A DNA stretch of 64,000 nt from Isoetes taiwanensis (taxonomy: Eukaryota; Streptophyta; Lycopodiopsida; Isoetales; Isoetaceae). Both the position numbers and the translations under genes were made by a program. Within the stretch, counting starts at the first letter, position 1, and every line of letters starts with the position of its first letter. Below are positions 24,112 through 34,572 of the stretch, piece by piece. Below the pieces are notes generated by a model, which ran no database searches, had not been told where the DNA came from, and worked only from the letters and a program-made list of their open reading frames with translations. The stretch covers positions 17,904,386 to 17,968,385 of the forward strand of contig JAJEKV010000003.1 in NCBI GenBank assembly GCA_021234155.1, in the 5' to 3' direction.

Positions 24112-24250
24112 TTACACGGGGGGTGACTCCGGGCATCCAGAGCTATTGGATAAGTATATATGCCCTTTATTCCTCGATCTAGACCATACATAGAGATCTT
24201 CGTTTGTGGGGTATGCATGTACAAGTCTTAGTATACTGTATAACACAGTC
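24112..24250. repeat. Copy 2 of the GGGGCCAAA-ended repeat, fragment
   Basis: It contains ACACGGGGGGTGACTCCGGGC, TATATGCCCTTTATTCCTCGAT and TTGTGGGGTATGCATGTACAAG, matching the internal blocks of the elements at 11109 and 25302 in order. No terminus is preserved. Confidence 0.6.
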
Positions 24251-24477
24251 TGTGAAATATTATAAGATTTGAGATAATCTACTATATGGTGCTGATTTTG
24301 TACGTGTGTAAGATGATTTTAGGGGCTCTCGCGCCTGCGTCACCTGCAGAATATGTAGCATAATAACAGGGGGTTTTCTTTGTATTTTTGTACGCTTTTC
24401 ACTAAGGTTTTCTTATGATTTCGTGATGTATTCAAATGGATGTACTAATGCGTACATCTAGAGTGCACCATTTCTGA

Positions 24478-24674
24478 GCCATTGATTTTAGCCTTTTTTT
24501 TTTTCAATGGTCAACAATCAATGGCTCACAACAAAAGCCCTTTTTTGTGCGTGTGGTGCATAATGGGCACATGAAGGGCCATTGATTTTAGCCTTTCTTT
24601 CCAATGGTCAACAACCAATGGCTCGCAACAAAAGCCCTCTTTTTGTGTGTGTGGTGCATAATGGGCACATGAAG
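24478..24674. repeat. 100-bp tandem duplication
   Basis: GCCATTGATTTTAGCC starts at 24478 and again at 24578, and both units end GGTGCATAATGGGCACATGAAG. The copies differ at a handful of positions. Each unit also contains the inverted pair CCATTGATT and AATCAATGG, so each can form a hairpin. Confidence 0.85.
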
Positions 24675-25301
24675 AGCTTGAAGGGCGCATGTAGTGTAGT
24701 CCCAACGCAACACATTTTTTATTATAACTTTTGATCCAGAGCTCTGTTTGAGATGATTTTTATTGCGTTGGAAAGCTCTCTCCGAGATCTTTTTGAGAGT
24801 GTATGATATTGATATGTTTGGTTAAGTTATCTATGCTAAAACAGCAATTTTTCGGCCGGGTTTGGTAGGCTTTCACATCCTACCAGCTGATTAATACAGG
24901 ATTGCGCTATTGGATATTGTTTTATGGCTCATTTCGAATGAAGCTTGCTTTAGATTTTGAGGCAGTTATTAAGCAAATTCCAAGGCTTCTAGATCCTTGT
25001 GCTAACAAGCGGAAAAGTTTCCCACTTTGGTTTCTCACCATGCAAGAATCCATGGAGGCCAAAGACTGCTGTTAAATTCCAGTTGAAAAATGTTTGTGTA
25101 TGGGTGTTGCAAACTTTATGACTTTCAGAATAATAGGATCAATCTGTTCTATCTTTATGGTAACTTTTACTTATGTTCTATTTGTTTTATTGTGATCAAA
25201 TTCAAAAGCTACAGGTGATGAAAGCCTCAAATGAATTCTAGTTTTTTTCTGGTTTGAATTCTAAATTTTTTTACCACACGCGAGGGGGAGGTGACGTCCC
25301 T
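24675..25301. other. Non-coding sequence
   Basis: The block ATAACTTTTGATCC at about 24724 is also found inside the MITE at 28413-28750, so part of this region may be an old relative of that element. Nothing coding is visible. Confidence 0.4.
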
Positions 25302-26002
25302 AAGGCCCCGAAGGGGCCAAAAATTTTTTTTTTGCAACATAAACTATTAACATCCAACATATAAAAATTAAATCCCCCAACACATAACAACCAACACATA
25401 AAAACCATTGACATTAACAACCAACACATAACTACCATTAACATTAATTAACACATTGGGTCCAACACATTTAAATTAAAATCCCCCTTAAACCCCCTTT
25501 GGTTTGGGTGCATATTCACACGGGGGGTGACTTGGGTCCAACACATTTAAATTAAAACCCCCTTAAACCCCCTTTGGTTTGGGTGCATATTCACACGGGG
25601 GGTGACGTAGGGCAGTGAGAGCCCTCATAATTGTATTTTGCACGTACGAAATCAACACCATATAGTATTTTGCTTGAAATCTTATAGTATTTTGTGAATC
25701 TTGTTATACAGTATAGCAAATTTTGTACTTGCATACCCCACAAATGAGGAACTTTACGTACGGTGTAGATTAAGGAATAAGGGGTGAATATGCCTATCCA
25801 ACAGCTCTCGTTGCCCGGAGTCACCCCCCGTGTGAATATGCACCCAAACCAAAGTGGGTTTAAGGGGGAATTTTATTTTTAAGTGGGGAATGTAATGGTT
25901 TGTGTGGAATGTAATGGTTTGTAGTTTGGTGTGTGTAATGGTTTGCACACACCAAAGGGGGTTTGTGTTAACTTAAAAAAAAATTGGCCCCTTCAGGGCC
26001 TT
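25302..26002. mobile_element. Foldback element with GGCC-rich termini
   Basis: The left end reads AAGGCCCCGAAGGGGCCAAA followed by a T-run. The right end is the near reverse complement, with an A-run before TTGGCCCCTTCAGGGCCTT. Inside, the block GGTTTGGGTGCATATTCACA occurs in direct duplicate on the left arm (about 25500 and 25575) and in reverse complement on the right arm (about 25830). CTCCGGGCAACGAGAGC-type sequence also occurs in both orientations. The whole can fold into one long imperfect hairpin. There is no coding capacity. Related copies lie at 11109 and 24112. Confidence 0.65.
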
Positions 26003-26887
26003 GGAATGTTATGTACATGTGTATAGGTGCGTTATTGGTGCTCGTGCCTAAGACAATGTAGTCTTGAAGACTAGCAATGTAGCAACATTGAAAGTGAGGT
26101 GGTTCTAACTCAATTAATAGCTAGAATTCTTTCTATCCATGCACATGTATTAATTTTTGAATACATGAAATATCATAGTACCAAGCCTGCATATTTGTTC
26201 ACGCACCTATCTTCCCCAAACTAGCTTGGCATTATTCGAGTTAAGGAAGATGGAACTCAAAAGTTTATATTTTTTACATTTTAGAAGATATCATTGGAAT
26301 CTAGACACATTCAATTTGATCATAGCAGAGAACAAAAAACTAGAGACCATACGGGGAATTGAACCTGCTAGGGACCAAAGTCTAATTAACATAAAAGCGA
26401 AAAATGACATGTAGTTTATGAACGGATTGCCTATATGAACTGTTCAATAACCGAGCTTAAGATATCTCAAAATTAGGATCTCTCCACATGTGGATTTTGG
26501 TTGGAACTATACATCATGATACAACTTAAAATATCTGCAGCACATCATACACAGGGAATTGAACCCTCCTAGAGACCAAAGTTTAATTAATATAAGTGAA
26601 GAAAATGACATGTAGCATATGAAGAGATTGCACAAATGCAAAAGTGGCTTATATAATCAAACCTGTTCAATCTATAACATGCATAAATGCTCATCATTAA
26701 AAGCTGTGTAACTACAGTTGTGTGTATCTCTTTCTCCGTTCTAGCTTTGCATACATAACACATAATGCATCCTGCAGTGATGGAAATTGGAAATGACGGT
26801 GCCCTGCAATAATTCATGGCCTATATCAATTGTTCAATATCCGAGCTTAAGATATCTCAAAATTAGGATCTTTGCACATGTGGATCT
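26003..26887. other. Repetitive non-coding sequence
   Basis: Several blocks recur: GGGAATTGAACC near 26355 and 26555, CGAGCTTAAGATATCTCAAAATTAGGATC near 26450 and 26840, and TTGGTTGGAACTATACATCATG three times up to 27250. This points to successive local duplications. No gene is visible. Confidence 0.5.
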
Positions 26888-27630
26888 TGGTTGGAACTAT
26901 ACATCATGATACAACAACTTAAATTATCTGGAGCACATGATACACATAATTACTTACAGAAAGGATCAAGTTTTAAAAGCTTAAAATGAATGCATATTAC
27001 AGACGAGCACCTGTTTTTTGTTTGGACAGTTTTTTTCCATGTTTGTACAATACAACAGACCAATTTCAAGATTACCTTCTTTATTCTTGTGGAGCTTCAA
27101 GGTCTGTCACAATCCATTGGCTATTAAAAAACTCAAAAGTAGCAGAAAATGACCATCCCCAGAATCTGTAGACGACCTAAGGCCTGCCCTTGCCCTGCCC
27201 TGTAATCAGTGAAGCTGCTGAATCCTGCTTTTGAGGAGCAAGAGAAAAAGGTTGGTTGGAACTATACATCATGATACAACAACTTAAAATATCTTCAGCA
27301 CATGATACACATAATTACTTACAGAATGGATCAACTTCTAAAAGCTTAAAATGAATGCATATTACAAATGGGCATCTGTTTTCGCTTGGACAATCTTTTT
27401 TCTTCTTTGTACAACACAACAGACTAATTTCACGATTACCTTCTTTCTTCTTGTAGAGCTTCAAGCTTTGTCACAATTTGTTGGCTATTAAGAAACTCAA
27501 AAATAGCAGAAAGTGCCCATGCCCAGAATCTGTAGACGAGCTAAGGCCCTGCTCCCTGCGGCCCTTGCTCTGCCCTATAATCAGTGAAGCTGTCGGATCC
27601 TGTTCTTGAGGAGCAAGAGAGAAAGGTTGG
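26888..27630. repeat. About 370-bp tandem duplication
   Basis: Unit one starts GGTTGGAACTATACATCATG near 26888; unit two starts with the same words near 27246. Both contain CTTAAAATGAATGCATATTAC, ATTACCTTCTTT, GAATCTGTAGACGA and ATCAGTGAAGCTG in the same order. Unit two differs by substitutions and a short CCTGCTCCCTGCGG insertion. Confidence 0.8.
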
Positions 27631-28017
27631 CTTACCTTGAAGCTGTCGGATTCTTGCTCCTGTCGGAGCAAGAGAAGTAAGGAAATAGGTTTACCTCCAT
27701 ATTTGGCGCAACGACATTTTAAAACTAAAGGAAGCTGAACTATGGTTTTTTTTTTTCACAATCTACTTGGCTACACGAATAGAACCTCGCTCCAAGCCCT
27801 TGCTCACCAAGCCCTGAAAGAAAATGTAGAAGCAGAAATCTTGAAAACTCAAAGAACCCTAAAATAACTTTGTTCGATGCTTGCATGTTCGATTTGGGAT
27901 ATTTGATGAAATCATAGTTGTAACCATTAAAAATTGCCACTAAAAATATTGTGATAGTATGCGCACTCTAGATATACCGATTAGTACGTCTTATCAAATA
28001 CCGTCATGAAATCATAT
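27631..28017. other. Non-coding sequence left of the LINE
   Basis: No gene is recognised. The block GCGCACTCTAGA...CATATAAAAACCATG at 27961-28026 is related to 45666-45735, so the LINE has inserted into a dispersed repeat. Confidence 0.45.
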
Positions 28018-28028
28018 AAAAACCATGT

Positions 28029-30080
28029 TTGTGGGATCCAATCCTCCAGAGTATCAAAAAGAAATTAAATTCCTTCAGAAACTCCTTGTCTATGGCTAGT
28101 CGTACCATCATTGCAAACTCTGTTCTGGCAGTTTCTCACATTTATTTTTCCTCTGCTCTTGTGGCTCCTAGATCTATGTATCAGGAGTTAGAGAAAACCA
28201 TCAGGAAATTCATTTGGTGTGGAAACCATTCTATTAATTGGGATACTGTTACAAGATCCAAATCTAATGGAGGTTTAGGATGTAAAAGTTTATATTTGCA
28301 AGCATGTGCCCTGGCAGGTAAATTTGTGTGCATTAGAGGAAATTTGAGATCTCATTTCATCTCCATAAGAATCCTCCAATGGAATGGCTTACCCTCTATT
28401 AACTGCAATTAATGCAGCACCAACAACTTCATTGCTGTTGTTTTTCCCCCATAACTTTTGATCAACTTGTCAAAATCTTGTGGCGTTTGTTGCATTAGAT
28501 GCGGAATGAAAAGATCTTTCTAATGATATATGGTTATGATGTATTTCAATATGGTCATATGCGTTAACCTTAAAAAAAATGATTTTTTGCTTATTTCTTA
28601 TATATTTATATCGTAAAAGATGTATGAATGGGTTATCACTAGATAGATCTTGTGAAGATGAACACATTGCTACAAAAAGTTTTTGAATCGGAGTTCTGGA
28701 TCAAAAGTTATAATGAAAAAATAATACTACAGAAGTTAGTTGCAGCTGCATTAATTACAGGCTGCCACATAATACTGGAATGAGATATACTGGAGCTCTT
28801 CTCTTATTGGACAGTTTAAAAAGCTGACATGGCATTTTAAGCATCTCTTAATGGGACAAAATGTGATCTCATTTTTCCTCTAATGGAGAACTTTATCTGG
28901 CAATAACTCCATAGCATCTATTTTCATTAAATATTGGCTGGAATGCTCCTATCCTGAAGGTCACCCAAGTGTTAAGCATTCATTGCCTGAGTCTGCCCTA
29001 TCTCACCTGCATCCTGGTAGAAACACATCCCCTCTGATGCAAAACATGTTCAAAGCTTGGAATATAGTTAAGGATTGTTTTGATACCCCTGCCATTCCTG
29101 ATCTGAATTACAATTCTTCCCTTTTCTGGTCTTCTCAATTTCAAGATATTAATGGAAACATTCCTGCATTAAGGCATCCGAAAATTTATAGGAAATGGTT
29201 TGACTCTGGTATCACTCATGTTCACCATTTATACAGAAATGGTCAAATCATTTCCTGGACAAACCTTAGAAGACTTATCCATGGTACTTCAAGTGACAAG
29301 TCTATCTTCTCTCATTTCAAAAGTATCCTGTCTCAGTCTACAAACTTGTCAGACAATCATAGTGGTTTTCCTATCAAGCTGCATGGTCAAGATAAGTATA
29401 AAGTTAAATATGTGTATAACTTCCTGAACCAAAAAGATAATTCAGCTAAAGGTCAGCTCAAATGGTCTATTTCAGATAGGGACAGCATGACTCTATACAA
29501 AAACATTTGGTTCTCCTATTGTCCTCCTAAAGTTAATTTCTTCATATGGTTGATTGCCCATAAAAGTCTCCCTAATCTTGCTTCTCTTTCTATAAAGATG
29601 CCTAATGTTCTGTCTGCTTGTCATTTGAACTGCTCTCAAGAAGAAACTATGCAGCATATTTTCCAGTGTGCAGATTTCTGGGCATGGTTTTACAGTAAGT
29701 TCAGTGTTTTTTTCCCAGGACAAACTCATGGTAACTTACTCCAGCATATCCAAAATAATGATGTTTTTCTAAATACTATTATTTTCACTACATTATGGAA
29801 TGTTTGGAAATCCAGAAACAGAATTGTATATGGTAAGAAAAAGTTATCTATATTTTGGATCAAGATGAATTTTCAGTTAGACCTTGAGGGGTTTGTAACA
29901 GCTGACAAAAGTAAATTAGGAGACAATTATGACAAGAGGTGGGATTTAGTTGGTAACTTCAATGGTGTTTTTAACTTGTTCTACTCGAATCTCAATGTTA
30001 TAAATTCTAATGCTCCTTTTTCTGATACTCATGATAGAATATCTGGAATTCTTGATGGGGAAGGGCAGAACCAAGTTTGA
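28029..30080 (+). pseudogene. LINE ORF2 C-terminal region with zf-RVT
   Basis: The first part (to 28412) reads MWDPILQSIKKKL, SMASRTIIANSVLAVSHIY, then IRKFIWCG and GGLGCKSLYLQ, the standard segment behind a plant LINE RT. After the nested MITE the frame resumes, with one in-frame stop near 28880, into PLMQNMFKAWNIVKDCF. From 28983 it is open for 365 codons, including MTLYKNIWFSYCPPKVNFFIW and a zinc-binding cluster ACHLNCSQEETMQHIFQC of the zf-RVT type, and then LWNVWKSRNRIVYG. The reverse transcriptase and endonuclease are absent. A following 165-codon frame (30010-30507) has no recognisable RNase H motif and may be 3′ UTR or an unknown extension. Confidence 0.8.
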
Positions 30081-30942
30081 TACAATGTTGACTTATCACG
30101 AGGCCACTCTCTACTGCAGTAATACAGGTGTACCAAATCTAGAGCCACCAGGGCCACAGGCAAGTTCAGATGAAATTCTGCTGTATAAGGTTAGAAGTAC
30201 AAGCAATGAATCCACTTGGGCAAGGATATACTGTAGAGAAGTGCAGATGTACTGCTTATTCAACTTTCTATTCATGTACCACTTTTCTCTAACAGAAAGG
30301 CAGCTCAGCAGATACAGGGAGCTATATTACTCTCAGAAAATGCTCTCTGATCTTTATGGCACTCTACTCCTGCTCATGGCTAAGGAAGATATTCACCAAC
30401 TTCTCATGGAGAATGGATCTGCTCACAATAGCTACCAGTTTGGAACTGATAATGGCTTTTATTGGGTCTATAATTCCATCTTTGACCAAATCATGAATTC
30501 CCCATAAAAACCAGCTCAGTCACACTCCACCTTTTGCCCTGTCATCTGCCTTGCATTTTCACCCCAGTCCAAATCACTGTTGCTCAGTTGTTTATCTTGC
30601 TTTTGACTAACACTTTAAACATGTACTTGGAGCTCGATTTTGTCCTTGCAGGAATGTGGATTTCTTTGGTAGTTCTGCTCCAGATTATTTTATCAGCTTC
30701 ATCAAGTGCTTCAAACTGAGTTCCTGATCACTTCATTTGATAGATATCCAGTTCCTTCTGGATTATATATTGCTGTTATTGTTTTCTCAGTACCTTTCAT
30801 ATTTCTATTTGCTACATTAAAAAATACTCTTAGTATGTCTCTAATGAGGATGTCTTTACCCTCATTAGTAACAATTATGTATGGCTTTTAATAATTAATG
30901 GAAAAAACAACTCTTAACTTCAAAAAAAAAAAAAAAAAAAAA
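28030..30942 (+). mobile_element. 5′-truncated LINE with target-site duplication
   Basis: The insertion is framed by the direct repeat AAAAACCATGTT, at 28018-28029 on the left and 30943-30954 right after the A-run. Some of the A bases are shared with the tail, so the TSD is 8-12 bp. A 3′ poly(A) of about 20 bases (30922-30942) and 5′ truncation are typical target-primed reverse transcription hallmarks. It encodes only the post-RT part of ORF2, interrupted by a nested MITE at 28413-28750, and then about 0.8 kb of 3′ sequence. Confidence 0.85.
28413..28750. mobile_element. Nested MITE with TTAA flanks
   Basis: The left end TGCAGC and right end GCTGCA are inverted and lie between TTAA at 28409-28412 and TTAA at 28751-28754. 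Subterminal CATAACTTTTGATC (about 28450) and GATCAAAAGTTATAATG (about 28700) are also inverted. It interrupts an otherwise continuous LINE frame, which independently supports the boundaries to within a few bases. TTAA flanks suggest a piggyBac/Kolobok-type target, but a TA target (mariner type) with an ATGCAGC end fits equally well. Confidence 0.65.
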
Positions 30943-30954
30943 AAAAACCATGTT

Positions 30955-32363
30955 AAGAAACGTACAAAAATACAAAAACAACCCCCTGTTATTGTGCTAT
31001 ATATTTTGTCCCATTGTTCCAACTCGCCTATCTGTAATTGCTGCTTACATGTATTCCACAAAGCTTGACATGCTACAAATGCCCATAATCTGTATTGTGT
31101 TGTTTTTGTTCCCACATGCAATCATCTCTTTCTATAGAACACTGCTCATGCAAACATCTCTTTCTATGATACACTACTGCTTATATCCACCCTTTCAATT
31201 TGAGGTTTTTTTCTGCAGGCTGTTGCCTCTTTTCCACAGTGAGCTCCCAAATGCCTCATGCAATCTATTTATAAACAGAAGAAGTTATGATCTCAGTTGT
31301 GCGTGATTTGTGGAATGGATAGAATGCAAGAAAGCGGAAGACATTTTGTGTTAGCGCAAGGGATTCCATTTCATACCACAATAGAAGAGGACATGGGAGC
31401 AAGAAGCTAGTAGCATGTTCATCTCTAGCATTGTCATCATGTCTGCCCCTCCCCAGCATCGTCAGTATGTTTGCTTCTCATAGAGACATGAAGAAATGCA
31501 GAAAATTGAAAATTAAAAGCTTCACACCTCAGCTTTAGAAGGCAGGCCACAATTTCCTGCACAAAATAATCTGTACAATAAGGTAATGCAAAAAATGGAA
31601 TCTCTTGGATATGGTAGCATGAATGGAAAAAGAAGCTTACCACAGGTGCATGTATGTAAACACAGACAAACATGCATGAATGATGGCTTTTCAAATCACA
31701 ATTTCATTTTCAACCATTTGGGTTTGCAAATTAGAAAATGAGCTTGCTGCAATATATTGCAAACAGGTCTAAAAACCTAATTCTGAAAGCCAGACTTGAG
31801 TAAGAGGCAATTTACAGCAAGACATGAACAAAAAATAAAAAAGAAGATAAAGGCCTTGATAAAGCTAACTTGGTAAATGACCAATGTATGGTGCTGCAAC
31901 CGAGTTCCCATGAGTTACTAGTCTAGACAATTCATTGGAAATCCGAAAACAAGCAATGAAGTAGGCTTAGTAATTTGTGAGTCATTAGCTAATGATATAC
32001 ATGGAATTGTCCACACTGGTATTTGATTTGCCTTGCAAACAATTGAAACCTGAATGAGATGGCTAAACTAGTATTTCACAAGCCATCTGATAATGGGAAA
32101 ATGAGGTTAATCCATAGAATTAGCTTCTGTAAAAATACGCCTCAGGATAGCTTGGAAAAGAAAATTCAGAGCTCCAAAAAACCTGTAGCCAAACAGGGTT
32201 CTTTCTTTTGTATGAATTAACCTGTAACTAAAGAGGCCACCTTCGTCTAGGTCAACCGAAGAGCTATTTGCAAGAAAAAAAGGGCGGGGCTAACCTCTTT
32301 GATGCATTGTACTCTGATACAATTGGAAAATCCGTGCTTCAGTCCAGGACAGATTTCTACTTC
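30955..32363. other. Non-coding sequence between LINE and LTR element
   Basis: The left part (30955-31010, CGTACAAAAATACAAAAACAACCCCCTGTTATT) continues the dispersed repeat broken by the LINE; a relative lies at 45735-45790. The rest has no recognisable gene. The last five bases (CTGGC) are the left target-site duplication of the Ty3/gypsy element. Confidence 0.45.
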
Positions 32364-32368
32364 CTGGC
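32364..32368. repeat. Left target-site duplication CTGGC
   Basis: This 5-bp sequence immediately left of the LTR is repeated exactly at 45272-45276, the size expected for Ty3/gypsy integrases. Confidence 0.9.
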
Positions 32369-33877
32369 TGTGACGTTCCAGTACGATATACGGTCTAAAG
32401 ACGTATACCGTACTGCACCATCACACGTACACGCCACTCCAGTCGACATGTACGCCGACGTGTAACCAAGCAAGGGCGCCCTAGGGGGCAACTTGCAAGG
32501 GTGCGCACACTTAGCAATGTGCGCACTTTAAACCTTTAACCCATTAAAGGCAGACCAAGGGTTATGGAAACCCTAAACCTAACTGAGAGCCTATGTAAGG
32601 TAACCAAACCCTAACTTTCCCTTTTTTGCCCACAGACCTTCAGAGCTCCGATTCGCGCGCCTCAAGAGTCAAATCCGACTCCCAAGATCTGCCCGTGCGC
32701 TCTAGCTCGTCAGATTTCCTTCCCGACCGAATCCCCAAGCAGAACCGCGACATGGATGCCTTCGGATCAAGAGGAGTGAACCAGGAATCAGGTATTTAGT
32801 CGATTTAATAGCCTAAACCATATTCCAGCCATTGAACCAATAGGTTTAGCATATTAAATTACTCTTAGTAGCCAAACAGATCCCCAGATTGACCCTAACT
32901 AAAGAACCTAACTCTATGATATAGATTAGTCTTATTCTTTAGTTCTGTGATGATGTGATGGACGGATGCATTCTGTGAACTCATTATATTGGGAAGGGGG
33001 GGGGTAGAGACTTAAAGCTTAGTAGTTGATGCTCCTAGCTAGTCCCTCTTAGTGCATTACTAGATTTCGGCCTGTGTACAAGAACCACACCTGGTTGTGG
33101 GTGAAGGGGCCAGACTGGCTCAGAAGGAGGTTCGTGTTCTGACTCTTGACCGATCCCTCTGGTGTGCAAGGCCTACCGGGGATCACAGTAGACTAGGTTT
33201 AATGGCTTGCCACTGAGTGTGGGTAAGGCATGGGCTCGACACCCGTGGAGTGGAGTTCACTTTCCAGTGGGTTAAGTCGAATAAGGGCAGTGGCCCTGCT
33301 AGTCACCTTGAGTCAGCATGGAACTCTCTGGTGGGAGTGATCCCTACCTACCCCATCGGAACTGGGGAGATGTAACCCAAGAATAGCCCCTTTGGCTATG
33401 CATCCGGCGGGCTACAGTCAGGTCCCAACACTCTTCAACCTACTCTGCAAAGTGTGCACAGGAGGGGCGGATGGAGTGGACAACCCAATGCCATGTTCTT
33501 ATGCCAACCAAATCCATTGTCATGATTCTGTCTGCAATGAACTCTGGAGACCCAAGCTTGTCAGTCATCCCCTGGAGTCTGAGCCTTGGGTAGGAATTCC
33601 CCTTGTATTGTGCTGATCTTTGTCTATGCAGATGTTGATATGCCACCCTTCGAGGTGGGTATATGATGATTATGTTACTGACATGTATGTTTACGCTTCC
33701 GCAGCTAGGTAGGCCCTGAAGGAGACGGGGTAAAATGACCCCTTCATTCTTCCCACTGGGGACCCAGTACGGTCACAGTGATATGTGGAGGGCCCTGTAT
33801 CAGTATGGAGCTGGTATGGGGGATGAACTCCTGTTTGTATACGGTGTGGGCATCGTATATGAGTAGGGGACGTCACA
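32369..33877 (+). repeat. 5′ LTR (1509 bp)
   Basis: It begins TGTGACG and ends CGTCACA, a 7-bp terminal inverted repeat. By eye it differs from the 3′ LTR at roughly 2-3 % of positions, mostly transitions, plus a few indels (for example the G-run near 32995). Two plant telo-box motifs AAACCCTAA occur at 32568-32576 and 32606-32614. Telo-boxes bind TRB/Myb-type factors in plants and are common near promoters. No unambiguous TATA box was identified. Confidence 0.93.
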
Positions 33878-33878
33878 G

Positions 33879-33890
33879 TGGTATCAGAGC
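33879..33890 (+). other. Primer-binding site for initiator tRNA-Met
   Basis: TGGTATCAGAGC lies one base after the 5′ LTR. This is the standard plant LTR-retrotransposon primer site complementary to the 3′ end of initiator methionine tRNA, where minus-strand cDNA synthesis starts. Confidence 0.92.
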
Positions 33891-34081
33891 AATGTTCTTG
33901 GAGGCCAAGAGCAAAGCACTGACCATGCTCCTAGTAGAACTAACTTGATAGGATCCTCAAACCTCGAAAAATGGGATTTTTTTTTCTCATTTTTGTAGTA
34001 TATGCTAAGCTAGTAACAGTTAAGTGAATGAGAACATAAAAAGACTAAAATTAGTGAGCCAAAACCTTCAAAAGTAGGATG

Positions 34082-34148
34082 GTCTCACACGTCGCGCCAG
34101 GACAGATAATGAAAATCTCATTTTCGGGCTGGGCGCAACGTGTGAGAC
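34082..34148. repeat. Hairpin repeat copy 1
   Basis: The left arm GTCTCACACGTCGCGCC pairs with the right arm GGGCGCAACGTGTGAGAC. The ~32-base loop contains AATGAAAATCTCATTTTC, itself able to form a small hairpin. Confidence 0.9.
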
Positions 34149-34296
34149 ATTGAGCCCAAAACACCTTGAAAAGTCATGAATTCCAGAAAAGTAACATGGT
34201 AATTCGAATTTTAAGCTAAGAATTAGCTAGAATTAGTATGTTACATTCCAAAAAACATGCTTAGAGAGTATAAAATTCAGCATCAGAATCCACCAT

Positions 34297-34363
34297 GTCT
34301 CACACGTCGCGCTAGGAGCAAAAATGAAACTTTCATTATTGGTCTGGGCGCAATGTGTGAGAC
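34297..34363. repeat. Hairpin repeat copy 2
   Basis: Left arm GTCTCACACGTCGCGC, right arm GGGCGCAATGTGTGAGAC. Same length and loop pattern (AATGAAACTTTCATT) as copy 1, about 215 bp downstream of it. Confidence 0.9.
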
Positions 34364-34463
34364 CATGAGGTTGGAAATGCTTAAATTTGGCCATGTAGTA
34401 AGATAATAAGTGTTTTAGGTGACCCAAAAGGTAGTTTGAAATTTGACCTAAAAATTGCCCATC

Positions 34464-34471
34464 TATAAATA
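34464..34471 (+). promoter_or_regulatory. TATA box before H3-like ORF
   Basis: TATAAATA inside CTATAAATAG. Transcription would start about 30 bp downstream, leaving a leader of about 75 nt before the MARTKQT start codon. The matching box before ORF2 at 36423 supports it. Confidence 0.65.
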
Positions 34472-34572
34472 GACCTAGGACCCTCCCCATTTCCACGTTC
34501 TTCTTTAGAAAATCGCTCCCCCTTGCCAAGGCGATTTTTCGGCGCCGACATCGAATCGACGAACAGTCAAAT

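Larger units (their letters stand above)
33891..34572 (+). promoter_or_regulatory. Accessory promoter module 1 (upstream of H3-like ORF)
   Basis: It contains two ~67-bp hairpin repeats at 34082-34148 and 34297-34363, then a TATA box TATAAATA at 34464-34471, about 100 bp before the H3-like ATG. The same order, with similar spacing and clear sequence similarity around the TATA box (CTATAAATAG, then CCCCATTTCC), recurs before the second accessory ORF. This duplication suggests that each accessory ORF is transcribed from its own promoter rather than only from the LTR. Confidence 0.65.

Noticed and set aside
26340-26580. tRNA-like GGGAATTGAACC motifs
   Set aside because: No cloverleaf arms can be paired around them, and they belong to a local duplication.
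30010-30507. RNase H domain downstream of the LINE at 28 kb
   Set aside because: No D-E-D-type motif order is visible; this is left as unknown 3′ sequence.
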